Numbered from the stretch's first letter, positions 1-8,838 are shown. The stretch: DNA of 46,816 bases from Suilimivivens sp964458255 (GCA_964458255.1 CAYWHY010000009.1:1-46816), one strand, 5' to 3'. A program made the numbers and translations. Notes: a model not told the origin generated them from the letters alone.

Positions 1-42
1 CATCTGAGCCTTTTTTCTTTGCCCAGTTTTTTCATAGGTCAT
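1..42 (-). CDS. possible 5' end of a gene running off the left edge
   Basis: Downstream of the RNase J gene on the minus strand an open frame begins with ATG at position 42 and stays open to the edge (14 codons starting MTYEKTGQ). A second ATG in another frame at 35 is also open. No strong ribosome binding site precedes either one. Too little is visible to name a product, and it may not be a gene. Confidence 0.2.
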   Translation of the reverse strand, partial: MTYEKTGQRKKAQM

Positions 43-58
43 TTGACACTATCGTCCG

Positions 59-1732
59 TTATACTTCCATAATGATAGGTAAAATCATAGGACGGCGTTT
101 TGTCTTTTTCCATACATATTCACTTAGGGCATCCTTGATGGAACTCTTTAACTTTCCCCAGTCGGTAATGCCGCGCTCAAGGCATCCTTCTATTGCCTCA
201 CACGCCACTATTCTGGCTTCTTCCATTAATTCATCAGATTCCCTGACATACACAAATCCCCTCGACACAATATCCGGTCCGCATACCAGTTCATCCGTTG
301 CACCATCAAGTCCAAGAACAACAATGATAATACCATCTTCCGCCAGATGTTGTCTATCCCTAAGTACAATATTGCCTACATCCCCCACTCCGAGACCGTC
401 TACCAGGATATCCCCGACAGGCACTTTCCCGACCACGGCAGCTTTTTCTTCCGAAAGTTCCAGTACATCACCGGATTTCAAAATGAAGATATTTTCTTTT
501 TTCATACCTAAGTCTTTCGCAATTTTTGCCTGTGCCATCAGATGCTTGTATTCACCATGTACCGGTATGGAATACTTAGGATGAAGCAACGTATACATCA
601 GTTTAATCTCTTCCTGACAGGCATGCCCGGAAACATGTACATCCTGAAAAATAACATCAGCCCCTTTTTCCAGCAATTCATTAATTACATTAGTTACCGC
701 TTTTTCATTTCCGGGAATGGGGTTCGACGAAAAAATAACGGTATCCTTTGGTCCGATGGAAATCTTTCTGTGATTATCGCCCGCCATACGGCTAAGGGCT
801 GCCATACTTTCCCCCTGACTTCCGGTGGTAATAATTACCGTCTTTTCATCAGGATAATTTTTAAGCTGCTCGATATCAATTAATGTGTGTTCCGGAATAC
901 TCAGACATCCTAAGCTGGTTGCTACCTCAATGATATTTACCATACTTCTGCCTTCTACCACTACCTTACGGTCAAATTTGTAAGCAGAATTTATAATCTG
1001 CTGTACACGGTCTACATTAGATGCAAAGGTCGCAATAATGATACGGGTATTTTTGTGTTCCTCAAAAAGTGCGTCAAAGGTTCTACCGACAGAACGCTCA
1101 GACGCTGTAAAACCGGGTCTTTCTGCATTGGTAGAGTCACACATAAGGGCAAGAACTCCTTTTTTCCCAATTTCTGCAAAACGTTGCAAATCAATGGCAT
1201 CTCCGAATACCGGTGTGTAATCCACCTTAAAATCGCCCGTGTGTACAACGACACCTGCCGGAGAATAAATGGCAAGTGCTGCCGCATCCACAATACTGTG
1301 ATTGGTTTTGATAAATTCTATTCGGAACCTGCCTAAATTGATGGATTGTCCAAATTTGACCACTTTACGCTTTACATTACTGATGAGTCCATGCTCTTTC
1401 AGCTTATTTTCAATCAGACCCATGGTAAGTCTTGTGGCGTAAACAGGTACATTCATTTCCTTAAGCACATATGGAAGTGCCCCGATATGGTCCTCATGGC
1501 CATGTGTAATCATAAATCCTTTTACTTTATCAACGTTGTCTTTTAAATAAGTAACATCCGGAATAACCAAATCAATACCCAGCATGTCATCTTCCGGAAA
1601 TGACAAACCGCAGTCAACCACAATAATACTGTCTTCATATTCGAAGGCAGTAATATTCATTCCAATCTGTTCCAAACCGCCTAACGGTATAATTTTCAGT
1701 CCGGAACTACTGTTTTCTTCAATTTTCTTCAA
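59..1732 (-). CDS. rnj: ribonuclease J
   Basis: Metallo-beta-lactamase/beta-CASP ribonuclease of about 557 residues, the usual length for RNase J. This family combines endonuclease and 5'-3' exonuclease activity in mRNA turnover and rRNA maturation in the cytoplasm. The zinc-binding HGHEDH motif is at residues 77-82, preceded by the LGGLEQIGMN segment typical of RNase J. The beta-CASP region and C-terminal domain are complete. The start is a TTG codon, because GGAGG lies 9 bases upstream and no ATG is suitably placed. It is last in the run mtaB, ireB, ruvX, DUF1292, rnj, 58 bases after the DUF1292 gene's end side. The family assignment is secure; J1 versus J2 is not resolved. Confidence 0.96.
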   Translation of the reverse strand: MKKIEENSSSGLKIIPLGGLEQIGMNITAFEYEDSIIVVDCGLSFPEDDMLGIDLVIPDVTYLKDNVDKVKGFMITHGHEDHIGALPYVLKEMNVPVYATRLTMGLIENKLKEHGLISNVKRKVVKFGQSINLGRFRIEFIKTNHSIVDAAALAIYSPAGVVVHTGDFKVDYTPVFGDAIDLQRFAEIGKKGVLALMCDSTNAERPGFTASERSVGRTFDALFEEHKNTRIIIATFASNVDRVQQIINSAYKFDRKVVVEGRSMVNIIEVATSLGCLSIPEHTLIDIEQLKNYPDEKTVIITTGSQGESMAALSRMAGDNHRKISIGPKDTVIFSSNPIPGNEKAVTNVINELLEKGADVIFQDVHVSGHACQEEIKLMYTLLHPKYSIPVHGEYKHLMAQAKIAKDLGMKKENIFILKSGDVLELSEEKAAVVGKVPVGDILVDGLGVGDVGNIVLRDRQHLAEDGIIIVVLGLDGATDELVCGPDIVSRGFVYVRESDELMEEARIVACEAIEGCLERGITDWGKLKSSIKDALSEYVWKKTKRRPMILPIIMEV

Positions 1733-1790
1733 TCAGTTTTACCTCCACATCCCTATATGGGCAATCTGTTTCCACTATTCTCAAATTTCC

Positions 1791-2045
1791 TTAAGTAAGA
1801 TCAACATCTTCCAAAAGATTCTCAAATACAGCAGCAACCGCAGTCAGTTCCGTATCATCCTCTACTATTTCATAAACACTCTCTGCATCTTTTTCATTGG
1901 AAATTTCCTTTAATATAAGTGCCTCACAGTCTCCTTCTTCCTCTTCCGTTACAAGAATATAACGGACTCCGCCCAATTTGGTCTGCTCAAGCACATAAAA
2001 CCATGCCGTTTCCGATCCTTCCAGTGTAAATGCTATCTTCTCCAA
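1791..2045 (-). CDS. DUF1292 domain protein
   Basis: Small acidic protein of 84 residues matching the DUF1292 family, which is widespread in Firmicutes and has no established function. It has no membrane segment or signal peptide and is probably cytosolic. The start appears to be TTG, with AAGGG about 10 bases upstream; the nearby ATG is out of frame. It lies 16 bases after ruvX and is followed by rnj, an order common in clostridia together with ireB and ruvX. This suggests co-transcription with RNA and DNA housekeeping genes. The family call rests on the size, the acidic pattern (ILVTEEEEGD) and the neighbourhood. Confidence 0.8.
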   Translation of the reverse strand: MEKIAFTLEGSETAWFYVLEQTKLGGVRYILVTEEEEGDCEALILKEISNEKDAESVYEIVEDDTELTAVAAVFENLLEDVDLT

Positions 2046-2061
2046 TTTTAAACATCCCTTC

Positions 2062-2502
2062 TTACTGTTCCTGCTGTTTTTTTCTGTATCTCAGATCTAA
2101 ATAGCCCTGCAAAATAAATACTGCAGCGACTTTATCTACATGTTCCCTGCGTTCTTCTCTGCGGAGTCCCGCTTCTATCATCGCTTTGTCTGCCGCAACC
2201 GTTGTAAGACGTTCATCCCACATGTGCACGGGAAGACCGGTACGTCTCTCAAGCTTTTCCCTGAATTCCAGAGAAAGCTCCACCCTTACTCCCAAAGTGT
2301 CGTTCATATTTTTGGGAAGGCCAAGTACAATTTCTTCCACCTCGTACTCTACAATCAGCTCCTCTATTCTCGCCAATGTCTGCCGCAGCTTATTTTCATC
2401 TTTTCTTCTGATAATTTCTATTCCCTGAGCCGTAATCAGCAACGGGTCACTTATCGCTACTCCCACCGTTTTGGCTCCGAAATCCAGTCCCATAATTCTC
2501 AT
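2062..2502 (-). CDS. ruvX: RuvX/YqgF-family Holliday-junction resolvase-like nuclease
   Basis: Protein of 146 residues with the RNase H-like fold of YqgF/RuvX. This family is implicated in processing the 5' end of pre-16S rRNA and is annotated as a putative Holliday-junction resolvase. The N-terminal GLDFGAKTVGVAISD block carries the first catalytic aspartate. VLGLPKNMNDT, the WDERLTT motif and the C-terminal HVDKVAAVFIL with its aspartate are all present, so the active site looks intact. The start is ATG, only 4 bases after the ireB stop, which points to translational coupling. Length is normal for the family. Confidence 0.95.
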   Translation of the reverse strand: MRIMGLDFGAKTVGVAISDPLLITAQGIEIIRRKDENKLRQTLARIEELIVEYEVEEIVLGLPKNMNDTLGVRVELSLEFREKLERRTGLPVHMWDERLTTVAADKAMIEAGLRREERREHVDKVAAVFILQGYLDLRYRKKQQEQ

Positions 2503-2506
2503 ATGT

Positions 2507-2767
2507 CTAATTCCAATGATTATTTTTAATATATTCTGTCAGCATCTCTTCTACCAGCTCATCTCTTTCTACCTTCATAATCAGACTTCTGGCATTTTTA
2601 TAGCTGGTAATATAAGTGGGATCTCCCGACATAATATATCCGACAATCTGATTAACAGGATTATAGCCTTTTTCTGTCAATGCCGCATACACCTCAGCTA
2701 ATATTTTCTTCACACTGTTATCTTCAATTTCTACCTTAAAAACCTGTGTATTACCTAAGTCCTGCAT
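2507..2767 (-). CDS. ireB: IreB-family regulatory phosphoprotein
   Basis: Protein of 86 residues from the DUF965/IreB family. In Enterococcus, IreB is a substrate of the Ser/Thr kinase IreK and affects cephalosporin tolerance. The characteristic blocks are present: LGNTQVFKVE near the start, LTEKGYNPVNQIVGY in the middle, and GDPTYITSYKNARSLI. I place the start at the ATG at 2767, not an upstream in-frame ATG at 2794, because AAGGGG sits about 6 bases before it and family members begin just before LGNT. Its own kinase gene is not in this window. It sits between mtaB and ruvX, as is common in Firmicutes. Confidence 0.93.
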   Translation of the reverse strand: MQDLGNTQVFKVEIEDNSVKKILAEVYAALTEKGYNPVNQIVGYIMSGDPTYITSYKNARSLIMKVERDELVEEMLTEYIKNNHWN

Positions 2768-2810
2768 ATTCGCACCCCTTATTTTTCTTCCCATCTTTTT
2801 TTATCTTACT

Positions 2811-4169
2811 CTATTTTGCTTCAAAAAACAATATATCGGATTGTAAGAAAGTTTTAAAATGGCCTTCTACAATATCTCCTGACAGATTATCGGCACTTTT
2901 TGCTGCTGCCTTAATATATTCCATGCTGTGCCCAATCTGATATATCTTACCGTCTATCATCTTTTCCTCTTCAAACAAAACAGACGTGGATTTATGTATA
3001 TGAGCCCTTCTGTAATCCTCTGACATTTTTTCTTCCAATGCCAGAAGCTTAATGCTCCTCTTAGTCTTGATTTCTTCCGGCACCTGATTTTTCATGGCAT
3101 CTGCCGCAGTACCTTTTCGCCTGGAATATTTAAAAATGTGCATCTCATAAAATCCTGTTTTTTCAAGGAAGCGGGCAGTTTCTTCAAATTCTTCATCCGT
3201 TTCCCCCGGGAAACCGACAATTACATCTGTGGTAACGGCAGGATTGTCAAAATACTTCCGAAGCAGACATACCTTTTGATAGTATTCCTCCGTCGTGTAT
3301 TTTCTATTCATTCTTTGAAGCACGCTGTCACAGCCGCTCTGCAGGGACAAATGAAAATGGGGACAGAATTTGGGTAATGAACTGAGCCCCTTTACAAATT
3401 CCACGGTAACAATCCTCGGTTCCAAAGAGCCAAGCCGGATTCTTTCAATACCTTCCACATCATGAATACGGCGGATTAACGAAAGCAGTCTCTCATAAGG
3501 AAAAGACCCTCCCTCCGATACATTTTTTATACCGTCAAAATCCAGTCCGTAGGAGCTTAAATGAATTCCCGTAAGCACTACTTCCTTGTAACCGTTCTTT
3601 GCAAGATTCTTTACCTCGGTTAAAACTTCCTCTTCCCCGCGGCTTCTTACCCTGCCTCTGGCATAAGGAATAATGCAATAAGAACAAAACTGATTACAGC
3701 CATCCTGAATCTTTAAAAAAGCTCTGGTATGCTCCGCTGTATGTAACAACTGCATCTCTTCATATTCATCCGTATCATTGATGTCTATTACCGATTTGCC
3801 GTTTAATGTTTTACTTATTTCCTTCTCCCTCAAAAATTCTTCCAAAAGCAAAACCAAGTCCTTTTTCCGGTTATTTCCAATGGCAAGGTCAATACTTTCA
3901 TCCTTTAAGGCCTCCTCTTTGCCTGTCTGCACATAGCAGCCTACTGCCACCACTACTGCATTGGGATTAAGCTTTTTGGCACGATGAAGCATCTGTCTGC
4001 TTTTTCTGTCCGCAATATTGGTCACGGTACATGTATTTATAATATAAATATCTGCCTGTTCATCAAATGGTACAATTATATACCCATTTTCCTGTAAGCT
4101 TTGTTGCATAACGTCCATTTCATAGCCGTTTACTTTACAGCCGAGATTGTGTAATGCTACTTTTTTCAT
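2811..4169 (-). CDS. mtaB: tRNA t6A37 methylthiotransferase MtaB
   Basis: Radical SAM methylthiotransferase of 452 residues that converts t6A to ms2t6A at position 37 of tRNAs reading ANN codons. The N-terminal UPF0004 domain carries three cluster-binding cysteines (C11, C47, C78) in LGCKVNGYE, NTCTVT and VGCY. The radical SAM motif CNQFCSYC has C158, C162 and C165. A C-terminal TRAM-like region follows. LGCKVN is typical of MtaB, as opposed to MiaB. An ATG four codons upstream (4181) is possible, but GGAG lies 6-7 bases before the ATG at 4169, so I prefer the latter. It heads the mtaB-ireB-ruvX-DUF1292-rnj run and is divergent from the HPr-like gene. Confidence 0.95.
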   Translation of the reverse strand: MKKVALHNLGCKVNGYEMDVMQQSLQENGYIIVPFDEQADIYIINTCTVTNIADRKSRQMLHRAKKLNPNAVVVAVGCYVQTGKEEALKDESIDLAIGNNRKKDLVLLLEEFLREKEISKTLNGKSVIDINDTDEYEEMQLLHTAEHTRAFLKIQDGCNQFCSYCIIPYARGRVRSRGEEEVLTEVKNLAKNGYKEVVLTGIHLSSYGLDFDGIKNVSEGGSFPYERLLSLIRRIHDVEGIERIRLGSLEPRIVTVEFVKGLSSLPKFCPHFHLSLQSGCDSVLQRMNRKYTTEEYYQKVCLLRKYFDNPAVTTDVIVGFPGETDEEFEETARFLEKTGFYEMHIFKYSRRKGTAADAMKNQVPEEIKTKRSIKLLALEEKMSEDYRRAHIHKSTSVLFEEEKMIDGKIYQIGHSMEYIKAAAKSADNLSGDIVEGHFKTFLQSDILFFEAK

Positions 4170-4202
4170 GTTAATCTCCATTATTTTTGTATTGAATTAT
4201 CA

Positions 4203-4234
4203 TTGACTTTTTCTCCCTTAACCTTTACTATAAT
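4203..4234 (+). promoter_or_regulatory. probable sigma-A promoter of the HPr-like gene
   Basis: A TTGACT -35 box (4203-4208) and a perfect TATAAT -10 box (4229-4234) lie upstream of the small plus-strand gene. The spacer is 20 bp, longer than the optimal 17, so basal activity may be modest or the true -35 may be slightly downstream. Confidence 0.55.
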
Positions 4235-4270
4235 AGCTGAAGGTATGCAAAATTAAAGGAGGTAATTACA

Positions 4271-4501
4271 ATGAAAACAGTACAGATTTCATTAAATTCT
4301 ATCGACAAGGTAAAATCCTTTGTAAACGACATCACTAAATTCGATTATGACTTTGATTTAGTTTCCGGAAGATACGTAATTGATGCTAAATCCATTATGG
4401 GTATCTTTTCCTTAGACTTATCCAAGCCCATCGATTTAAACATCCATGCAGAGGATAATGCTGACGAAGTTTTAGAAGTATTAAAGCCTTACATGATCTA
4501 G
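4271..4501 (+). CDS. HPr-like protein lacking the active-site histidine
   Basis: Protein of 76 residues with the fold signature of HPr, the phosphocarrier of the sugar PTS. The region around the regulatory serine is well kept: AKSIMGIFSLD at residues 39-49, with S41 at the place of HPr Ser46. The usual HARPA segment around His15 is replaced by a sequence with no histidine (IDKVKSFV), so phosphotransfer from Enzyme I through His15 should be impossible. This resembles Crh of Bacillus, an HPr paralogue without the histidine that acts only through Ser46-P in catabolite control. AAAGGAGG precedes the ATG. It is monocistronic, with its own promoter and a strong terminator. The fold assignment is fairly sure; the regulatory role is inference. 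Confidence 0.8.
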   Translation: MKTVQISLNSIDKVKSFVNDITKFDYDFDLVSGRYVIDAKSIMGIFSLDLSKPIDLNIHAEDNADEVLEVLKPYMI

Positions 4502-4515
4502 GATTTATGAATACC

Positions 4516-4550
4516 AAACGGCACATCGCATACAGCATGTGCCGTTTTTT
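4516..4550 (+). terminator. rho-independent terminator of the HPr-like gene
   Basis: Perfect 11-bp stem, AAACGGCACAT (4516-4526) with ATGTGCCGTTT (4537-4547), and a 10-base loop. The T-run at 4545-4550 begins 15 bases after the gene's stop codon. Confidence 0.9.
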
Positions 4551-4588
4551 AATGCATGGTTCGCCAAAAAGGAACCTCCGCATACGGC

Positions 4589-5776
4589 TTATTTTTCCCA
4601 GTTAACTACTATCAACTCATCTGTATCCAATGCCGTCTGCACCAGCTCATCAATCTTTTCTTCCAAATTCTGTTCATGTCTCTTAATTACATTTAAATTA
4701 GGTTTTGTCACAGGATGCTTTGCCACAAAAATGGTACAACAATCCTCGTAAGGAAGAATGGACGTTTCATACGTACCGATTTTCTCCGAAATATCCACTA
4801 TTTCCATTTTATCAAAGCCAATCAGGGGACGGAATACGGGAAGTGTACATACCTCATTCGTTACAGCAAGGGACTGAATGGTCTGTGAGGCAACCTGTCC
4901 GATACTTTCTCCCGTAATAAGCCCTAAGCATTCCGTATCCCCGGCAATTTTTTCCGCAATCTTCATCATATACCGGCGCATAATAATGGTCAGCTCATCA
5001 TGAGGGCATTTCTCATAAATATAAAGCTGGATATCCGTAAAATTAATAATATGAAGATAAATAGGACCTGTATATCTGGAAACCAGTTTGGCAAGGTCTA
5101 TTACTTTCTGCTTTGCACGGTCACTGGTATAGGGAGGTGCATGAAAATAAACCGCATCAATCTTGACGCCTCTCTTAGAAACCATATAACCTGCCACAGG
5201 TGAATCGATTCCGCCGGACAAAAGCAGCATTGCCTTTCCGTTGCTTCCTACCGGCATACCACCGGGACCGGGAATTTCGATTGAATAAATATAAATCTTT
5301 TCACGGATTTCTACATTAAGAAGCACTTCCGGCTTATGCACATCCACTTTCGTTTCAGGGAAAGCATCTAAAATGGCACCGCCTAATTCACTGTTAATCT
5401 CCATGGAATTTAACGGATAATTTTTACGTGCCCTTCTTGCCTGTACTTTAAAGGTGATATTCTTGTCCGGATACACCTCGTCCATATATGTTACAACACT
5501 TTCACAAAGCTTCTCAAAGCCTTCGTCTTCCACATACACTACAGGGCAGATGCCGGAAACACCGAATACGGTTTTAAGTTCTTCTACTGTTTCCTCATAA
5601 TCAAACTCTGAAAGGGCATCCACGTAAATTCTTCCCTGCGTACGTGTTACCTTAAATTCACCGTCGAGACGTTTCAGGGCATATTTAATCTGCTGCACCA
5701 AAGCCTCTTCAAATAAATGTCTGTTTTTTCCTTTTATGCCGATTTCCGCATATTTAATCAAAAATGCCGTAAACAT
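4589..5776 (-). CDS. thiI: tRNA 4-thiouridine synthetase ThiI
   Basis: Protein of 395 residues that adenylates U8 of tRNA and transfers sulfur to form 4-thiouridine, which acts as a near-UV sensor. An N-terminal ferredoxin-like/THUMP region is followed by the PP-loop ATP-binding motif SGGIDS at residues 187-192. There is no C-terminal rhodanese domain, so this is the short form found in many Gram-positives. Short ThiI proteins work with a dedicated cysteine desulfurase, and such a gene (nifS-like) lies immediately upstream. The cysteine-rich YEDCCTIF block is retained. ATG start at 5776. Co-transcription with nifS is likely, although an 87-base spacer with an RNA hairpin separates them. Confidence 0.96.
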   Translation of the reverse strand: MFTAFLIKYAEIGIKGKNRHLFEEALVQQIKYALKRLDGEFKVTRTQGRIYVDALSEFDYEETVEELKTVFGVSGICPVVYVEDEGFEKLCESVVTYMDEVYPDKNITFKVQARRARKNYPLNSMEINSELGGAILDAFPETKVDVHKPEVLLNVEIREKIYIYSIEIPGPGGMPVGSNGKAMLLLSGGIDSPVAGYMVSKRGVKIDAVYFHAPPYTSDRAKQKVIDLAKLVSRYTGPIYLHIINFTDIQLYIYEKCPHDELTIIMRRYMMKIAEKIAGDTECLGLITGESIGQVASQTIQSLAVTNEVCTLPVFRPLIGFDKMEIVDISEKIGTYETSILPYEDCCTIFVAKHPVTKPNLNVIKRHEQNLEEKIDELVQTALDTDELIVVNWEK

Positions 5777-5806
5777 TGTTTACTCCTTTCACGACTTGTA
5801 TTCTAC

Positions 5807-5857
5807 GGGAGCACGCCGCCAAATCTCTCCAAAACAGATTTATCCATTCATGCTCCC
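5807..5857 (-). other. nested inverted repeats between nifS-like gene and thiI
   Basis: In the nifS-thiI spacer an outer 7-bp stem (GGGAGCA 5807-5813 with TGCTCCC 5851-5857) encloses an inner 6-bp stem (AAATCT 5821-5826 with AGATTT 5836-5841). No U-tract follows on the minus strand, so it is not a standard terminator. It may stabilise or process the transcript. Function unknown. Confidence 0.45.
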
Positions 5858-5863
5858 TGTTAT

Positions 5864-7021
5864 TTACTTCTTTCCCGTATATTTCCTAAGCATGGGAATT
5901 ATATCATACATTGTCTGCAAAGTATAGTTTACTTCTTCCATTGTGGTAAAAACAGAGAAACTGAAACGGATGGTGGAGCCAAGCAAATCCTTGCTAAGTC
6001 CGATTGCCTGTAAGGTTGCTGAAGGCTGCGGCTTATGGGCTGAACAGGCACTTCCTGCAGAAACGTAAATACCTTTATCCTCCAGTGCATGGAGAATTAC
6101 CTCACTGCGGACCCCCTGAATGGAAACACTGACCACATGAGGAGCTCCCTCACGGTCCGGATGCCCGTTAACCGTCACTCCTTCCAGTTTGTTAAGCCCT
6201 GACACAAACGCTTCCTTTATCTGATAAAGCTTCTCTACTTCTTCATCCAGATTTGCATATATCATTTCAACAGCCTTTGCCATACCGGCAATGCCGGGCA
6301 CATTTTCCGTACCGGAACGAAGACCGTTCTGTTGCCCTCCTCCAAAAGCAATCGGTTTAATTTTCACCTTTTCATCCACATACAAAAAACCTACACCCTT
6401 AGGTCCGTGAATCTTGTGACCGCTGACAGAAAGCAAATCAATATTCATTCTCTTGGGATAAATTTTGAACTTGCCATAACCCTGTACCGCATCCACATGA
6501 AAAAGGATTCTGGGATTTATCTTTTTAATTAAAGCTCCCGCCTGAACGATAGGCTGCAGGGAACCGATTTCATTATTGGTATGCATAATGGAAACCAATA
6601 TGGTTTCTCCTGTGATTGCCCGCTGCAAATCTTCCAATCTGATACAGCCTTTTTCATCTGCCGGAAGGTAAGTAACCCGAAAGCCTTCTTCTTCAAGATG
6701 CTTCATCGTCTGCAAAATTGCCGGGTGCTCTATCTGTGTGGTAATCAAATGTCTTCCGGCCCTGCAGTTGGCATAGGCACAACCTCTGATTGCCAGATTA
6801 TCGGATTCTGTTCCTCCGGAGGTAAAAAAGATTTCTTTTTCACTTACCTTTAAATTCTTTGCAATGATTTCTTTTGCATAACGGATATGCTGCTCCGCCT
6901 GCACGCCTTTTCTGTGCAGACTGGAAGGATTACCATAATCCTCACACATAATCTTTGTCATGAAAGCTGCCACTTCGTCAAAGCATCTGGTAGTGGCAGA
7001 ATTATCTAAATAAATTTCCAT
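5864..7021 (-). CDS. cysteine desulfurase (NifS/IscS-like), probable sulfur donor for ThiI
   Basis: PLP-dependent class V aminotransferase of 385 residues that takes sulfur from cysteine as a persulfide. Visible landmarks are the substrate-side EIHP-type motif (H99), the PLP lysine in SGHKIHGPKG (K203), and the catalytic cysteine in SAGSACSAHK (C326). The GTEN segment and the C-terminal region are complete. It lies directly before thiI, so by analogy with the NifZ-ThiI pair of Bacillus its main job is probably tRNA thiolation and not Fe-S assembly. No IscU or other Fe-S scaffold gene is nearby. ATG start at 7021. Confidence 0.95.
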   Translation of the reverse strand: MEIYLDNSATTRCFDEVAAFMTKIMCEDYGNPSSLHRKGVQAEQHIRYAKEIIAKNLKVSEKEIFFTSGGTESDNLAIRGCAYANCRAGRHLITTQIEHPAILQTMKHLEEEGFRVTYLPADEKGCIRLEDLQRAITGETILVSIMHTNNEIGSLQPIVQAGALIKKINPRILFHVDAVQGYGKFKIYPKRMNIDLLSVSGHKIHGPKGVGFLYVDEKVKIKPIAFGGGQQNGLRSGTENVPGIAGMAKAVEMIYANLDEEVEKLYQIKEAFVSGLNKLEGVTVNGHPDREGAPHVVSVSIQGVRSEVILHALEDKGIYVSAGSACSAHKPQPSATLQAIGLSKDLLGSTIRFSFSVFTTMEEVNYTLQTMYDIIPMLRKYTGKK

Positions 7022-7079
7022 AATATCACCGGTCCTTCTGCTGTAATTTCCATACAGTTATCTGTTTTATTATATGCTT

Positions 7080-7820
7080 TTAACCTTCTAACCGGTACAT
7101 AATTAACGAAAGTACCGTCATCCCGGCTGTTTCCGTACGCAGAATTCTTTTGCCGAGCGTAATAGGCACAATGCCGCTTTCCATCGCCGCATGTACTTCT
7201 GCTTCCTCGAAACCGCCCTCCGGTCCGATAAACACAGCAACATCTTCTCCCGGCTTTAATGAATCAATGATTTCCTTTGTTTTTTCCATGCCCTCAGCCA
7301 GCTCATAGGGAATGAGTTTGACCTCACAACTTTGGCTGTATGCAATGGCTTCTTTCATGGTCATGACATCCTTCACTTCAGGAATCATGCCACGTTTACT
7401 CTGCTTGGCAGCCGCCTCCGCAATGCCCTGCCAACGGGCAATTTTGCTTTTGGCCTTTTTTTCATCAAGTTTAACCACCGAGCGTTTACAGGATACCGGA
7501 ATCACCTGAAATACTCCAAGCTCCACTGCCTTCTGGATAATCAGTTCCATTTTGTCTGCTTTGGGAAGTCCCTGGAAAAGGTACACCTTAGAGGGCAGTT
7601 CCATGCCGTCTTCTTTTACAAACCGGAGAGTGCAAACAACCTCGTCCTCTAAAAGTTCCTCTATCCCGCAACGATATTCTTTACTATCCACTCCATTGCT
7701 TACGGAAATCTCTTCTCCTTTTTTCATGCGAAGAACATTTTTAATATGATTAACGTCTTTTCCCGTAATAACAATGCGATTCCCCTGTATTTGGGAAGGT
7801 TCCACAAAAAACTGATACAT
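7080..7820 (-). CDS. rsmE: 16S rRNA m3U1498 methyltransferase RsmE
   Basis: SPOUT-class methyltransferase of 246 residues that N3-methylates U1498 of 16S rRNA. It has the N-terminal PUA-like portion (VEPSQIQGNRIVITGKDVNHI) and the C-terminal knot signatures FIGPEGGFEEAE and LGKRILRTETA, which form the SAM pocket. Length is typical. ATG start at 7820. It follows prmA by 28 bases, a pairing seen throughout Firmicutes, and is followed by the nifS-like gene, so these genes probably share a transcript. Confidence 0.96.
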   Translation of the reverse strand: MYQFFVEPSQIQGNRIVITGKDVNHIKNVLRMKKGEEISVSNGVDSKEYRCGIEELLEDEVVCTLRFVKEDGMELPSKVYLFQGLPKADKMELIIQKAVELGVFQVIPVSCKRSVVKLDEKKAKSKIARWQGIAEAAAKQSKRGMIPEVKDVMTMKEAIAYSQSCEVKLIPYELAEGMEKTKEIIDSLKPGEDVAVFIGPEGGFEEAEVHAAMESGIVPITLGKRILRTETAGMTVLSLIMYRLEG

Positions 7821-7848
7821 TTTAAAACCTCACTCTATAAACCACTTC

Positions 7849-8838
7849 TTACAGAGGCTTTCTTGCGGTAACGGATACCCACTCGCCCTGATAAGTTACT
7901 TCAAGCACTTCAAGTCCTGCTGCCTTTACGGCATCCACAACGGTCTGTTCTTTATCATCAATAATTCCGGAAGTAATATAAATACCGCCTTTTTTCATCT
8001 GATTAACAATGACCGGCGTAAGGGGCACAAGCACATCTGCCAGAATATTGGCAACTACAATATCATAACATTCGTAGCCTACCTGATCCTGTACTTCCTT
8101 CTCCGTAATAATATTTCCGATTAAAAGCTTAAAGGCATCATCCGCAATGCCGTTTACTTCCTTATTTTCCCTTACAGCATCAATTGCACAAGGATCTAAA
8201 TCCGTTCCGATTGCCTTCTTTGCTCCGAACATAATGGACAGGATGGCAAGAATACCGCTACCCGTCCCCACATCAAGAAGAACGGTATCGGGTGTAATAA
8301 ATTTGCGAAGCTGTCTGATACAAAGCTGCGTGGTATCATGCATACCTGTTCCAAAAGCCGTGCCGGGGTCGATATGAAGAATCATCTTGTCCTCATCCTC
8401 AGGCCGTACCTCTTCCCAAGAAGGAATTACCAACACGTCATCTATCGTAAACTGGTGAAAATATTGCTTCCAATTATTAATCCAGTCAATATCTTCGGTT
8501 TCATCAATGACAATACTGCCTTCACCGATGTCCATGAAAGAACGCAAATCATTAAGTTCCGTTTCTACATTTTGAAGAATTTCTTCTTTGGTGGCAGGTT
8601 TGCCGTTTACTTCAAGTAAGCCGCCCTCTTTTTCTTCCACAAAAAAGCTAAGATAGGCAATGCCGTCATCCTTAGGTCCGTCCGGCAGAATGTCCACAAA
8701 CATCTGCTCCTTCTCTGCCGCAGTCAGAGGAATCTTGTCCTCAATCTGGGCTCCTTCCAATCCGATATCGTATAAGGTACTGATAATAATGTCCTCTGCT
8801 TCAGTAATTGTTTTTATTTTAAATTGAATCCATTTCAT
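7849..8838 (-). CDS. prmA: ribosomal protein L11 methyltransferase PrmA
   Basis: Protein of 329 residues that trimethylates lysines and the N-terminus of ribosomal protein L11. The N-terminal substrate-recognition region (WIQFKIKTITEAEDIIIS) precedes the Rossmann methyltransferase domain. The SAM motif is LLDVGTGSGILAI, and the PrmA-type NILADVL motif follows. The upstream FGTGMHDTTQLCI segment is also characteristic. The frame is open 20 codons further, but the ATG at 8838 has AAAGGAG about 7 bases before it and aligns with the family's N-terminus. It is the first gene of the leftward prmA-rsmE-nifS-thiI run and is divergent from nudC. Confidence 0.96.
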   Translation of the reverse strand: MKWIQFKIKTITEAEDIIISTLYDIGLEGAQIEDKIPLTAAEKEQMFVDILPDGPKDDGIAYLSFFVEEKEGGLLEVNGKPATKEEILQNVETELNDLRSFMDIGEGSIVIDETEDIDWINNWKQYFHQFTIDDVLVIPSWEEVRPEDEDKMILHIDPGTAFGTGMHDTTQLCIRQLRKFITPDTVLLDVGTGSGILAILSIMFGAKKAIGTDLDPCAIDAVRENKEVNGIADDAFKLLIGNIITEKEVQDQVGYECYDIVVANILADVLVPLTPVIVNQMKKGGIYITSGIIDDKEQTVVDAVKAAGLEVLEVTYQGEWVSVTARKPL

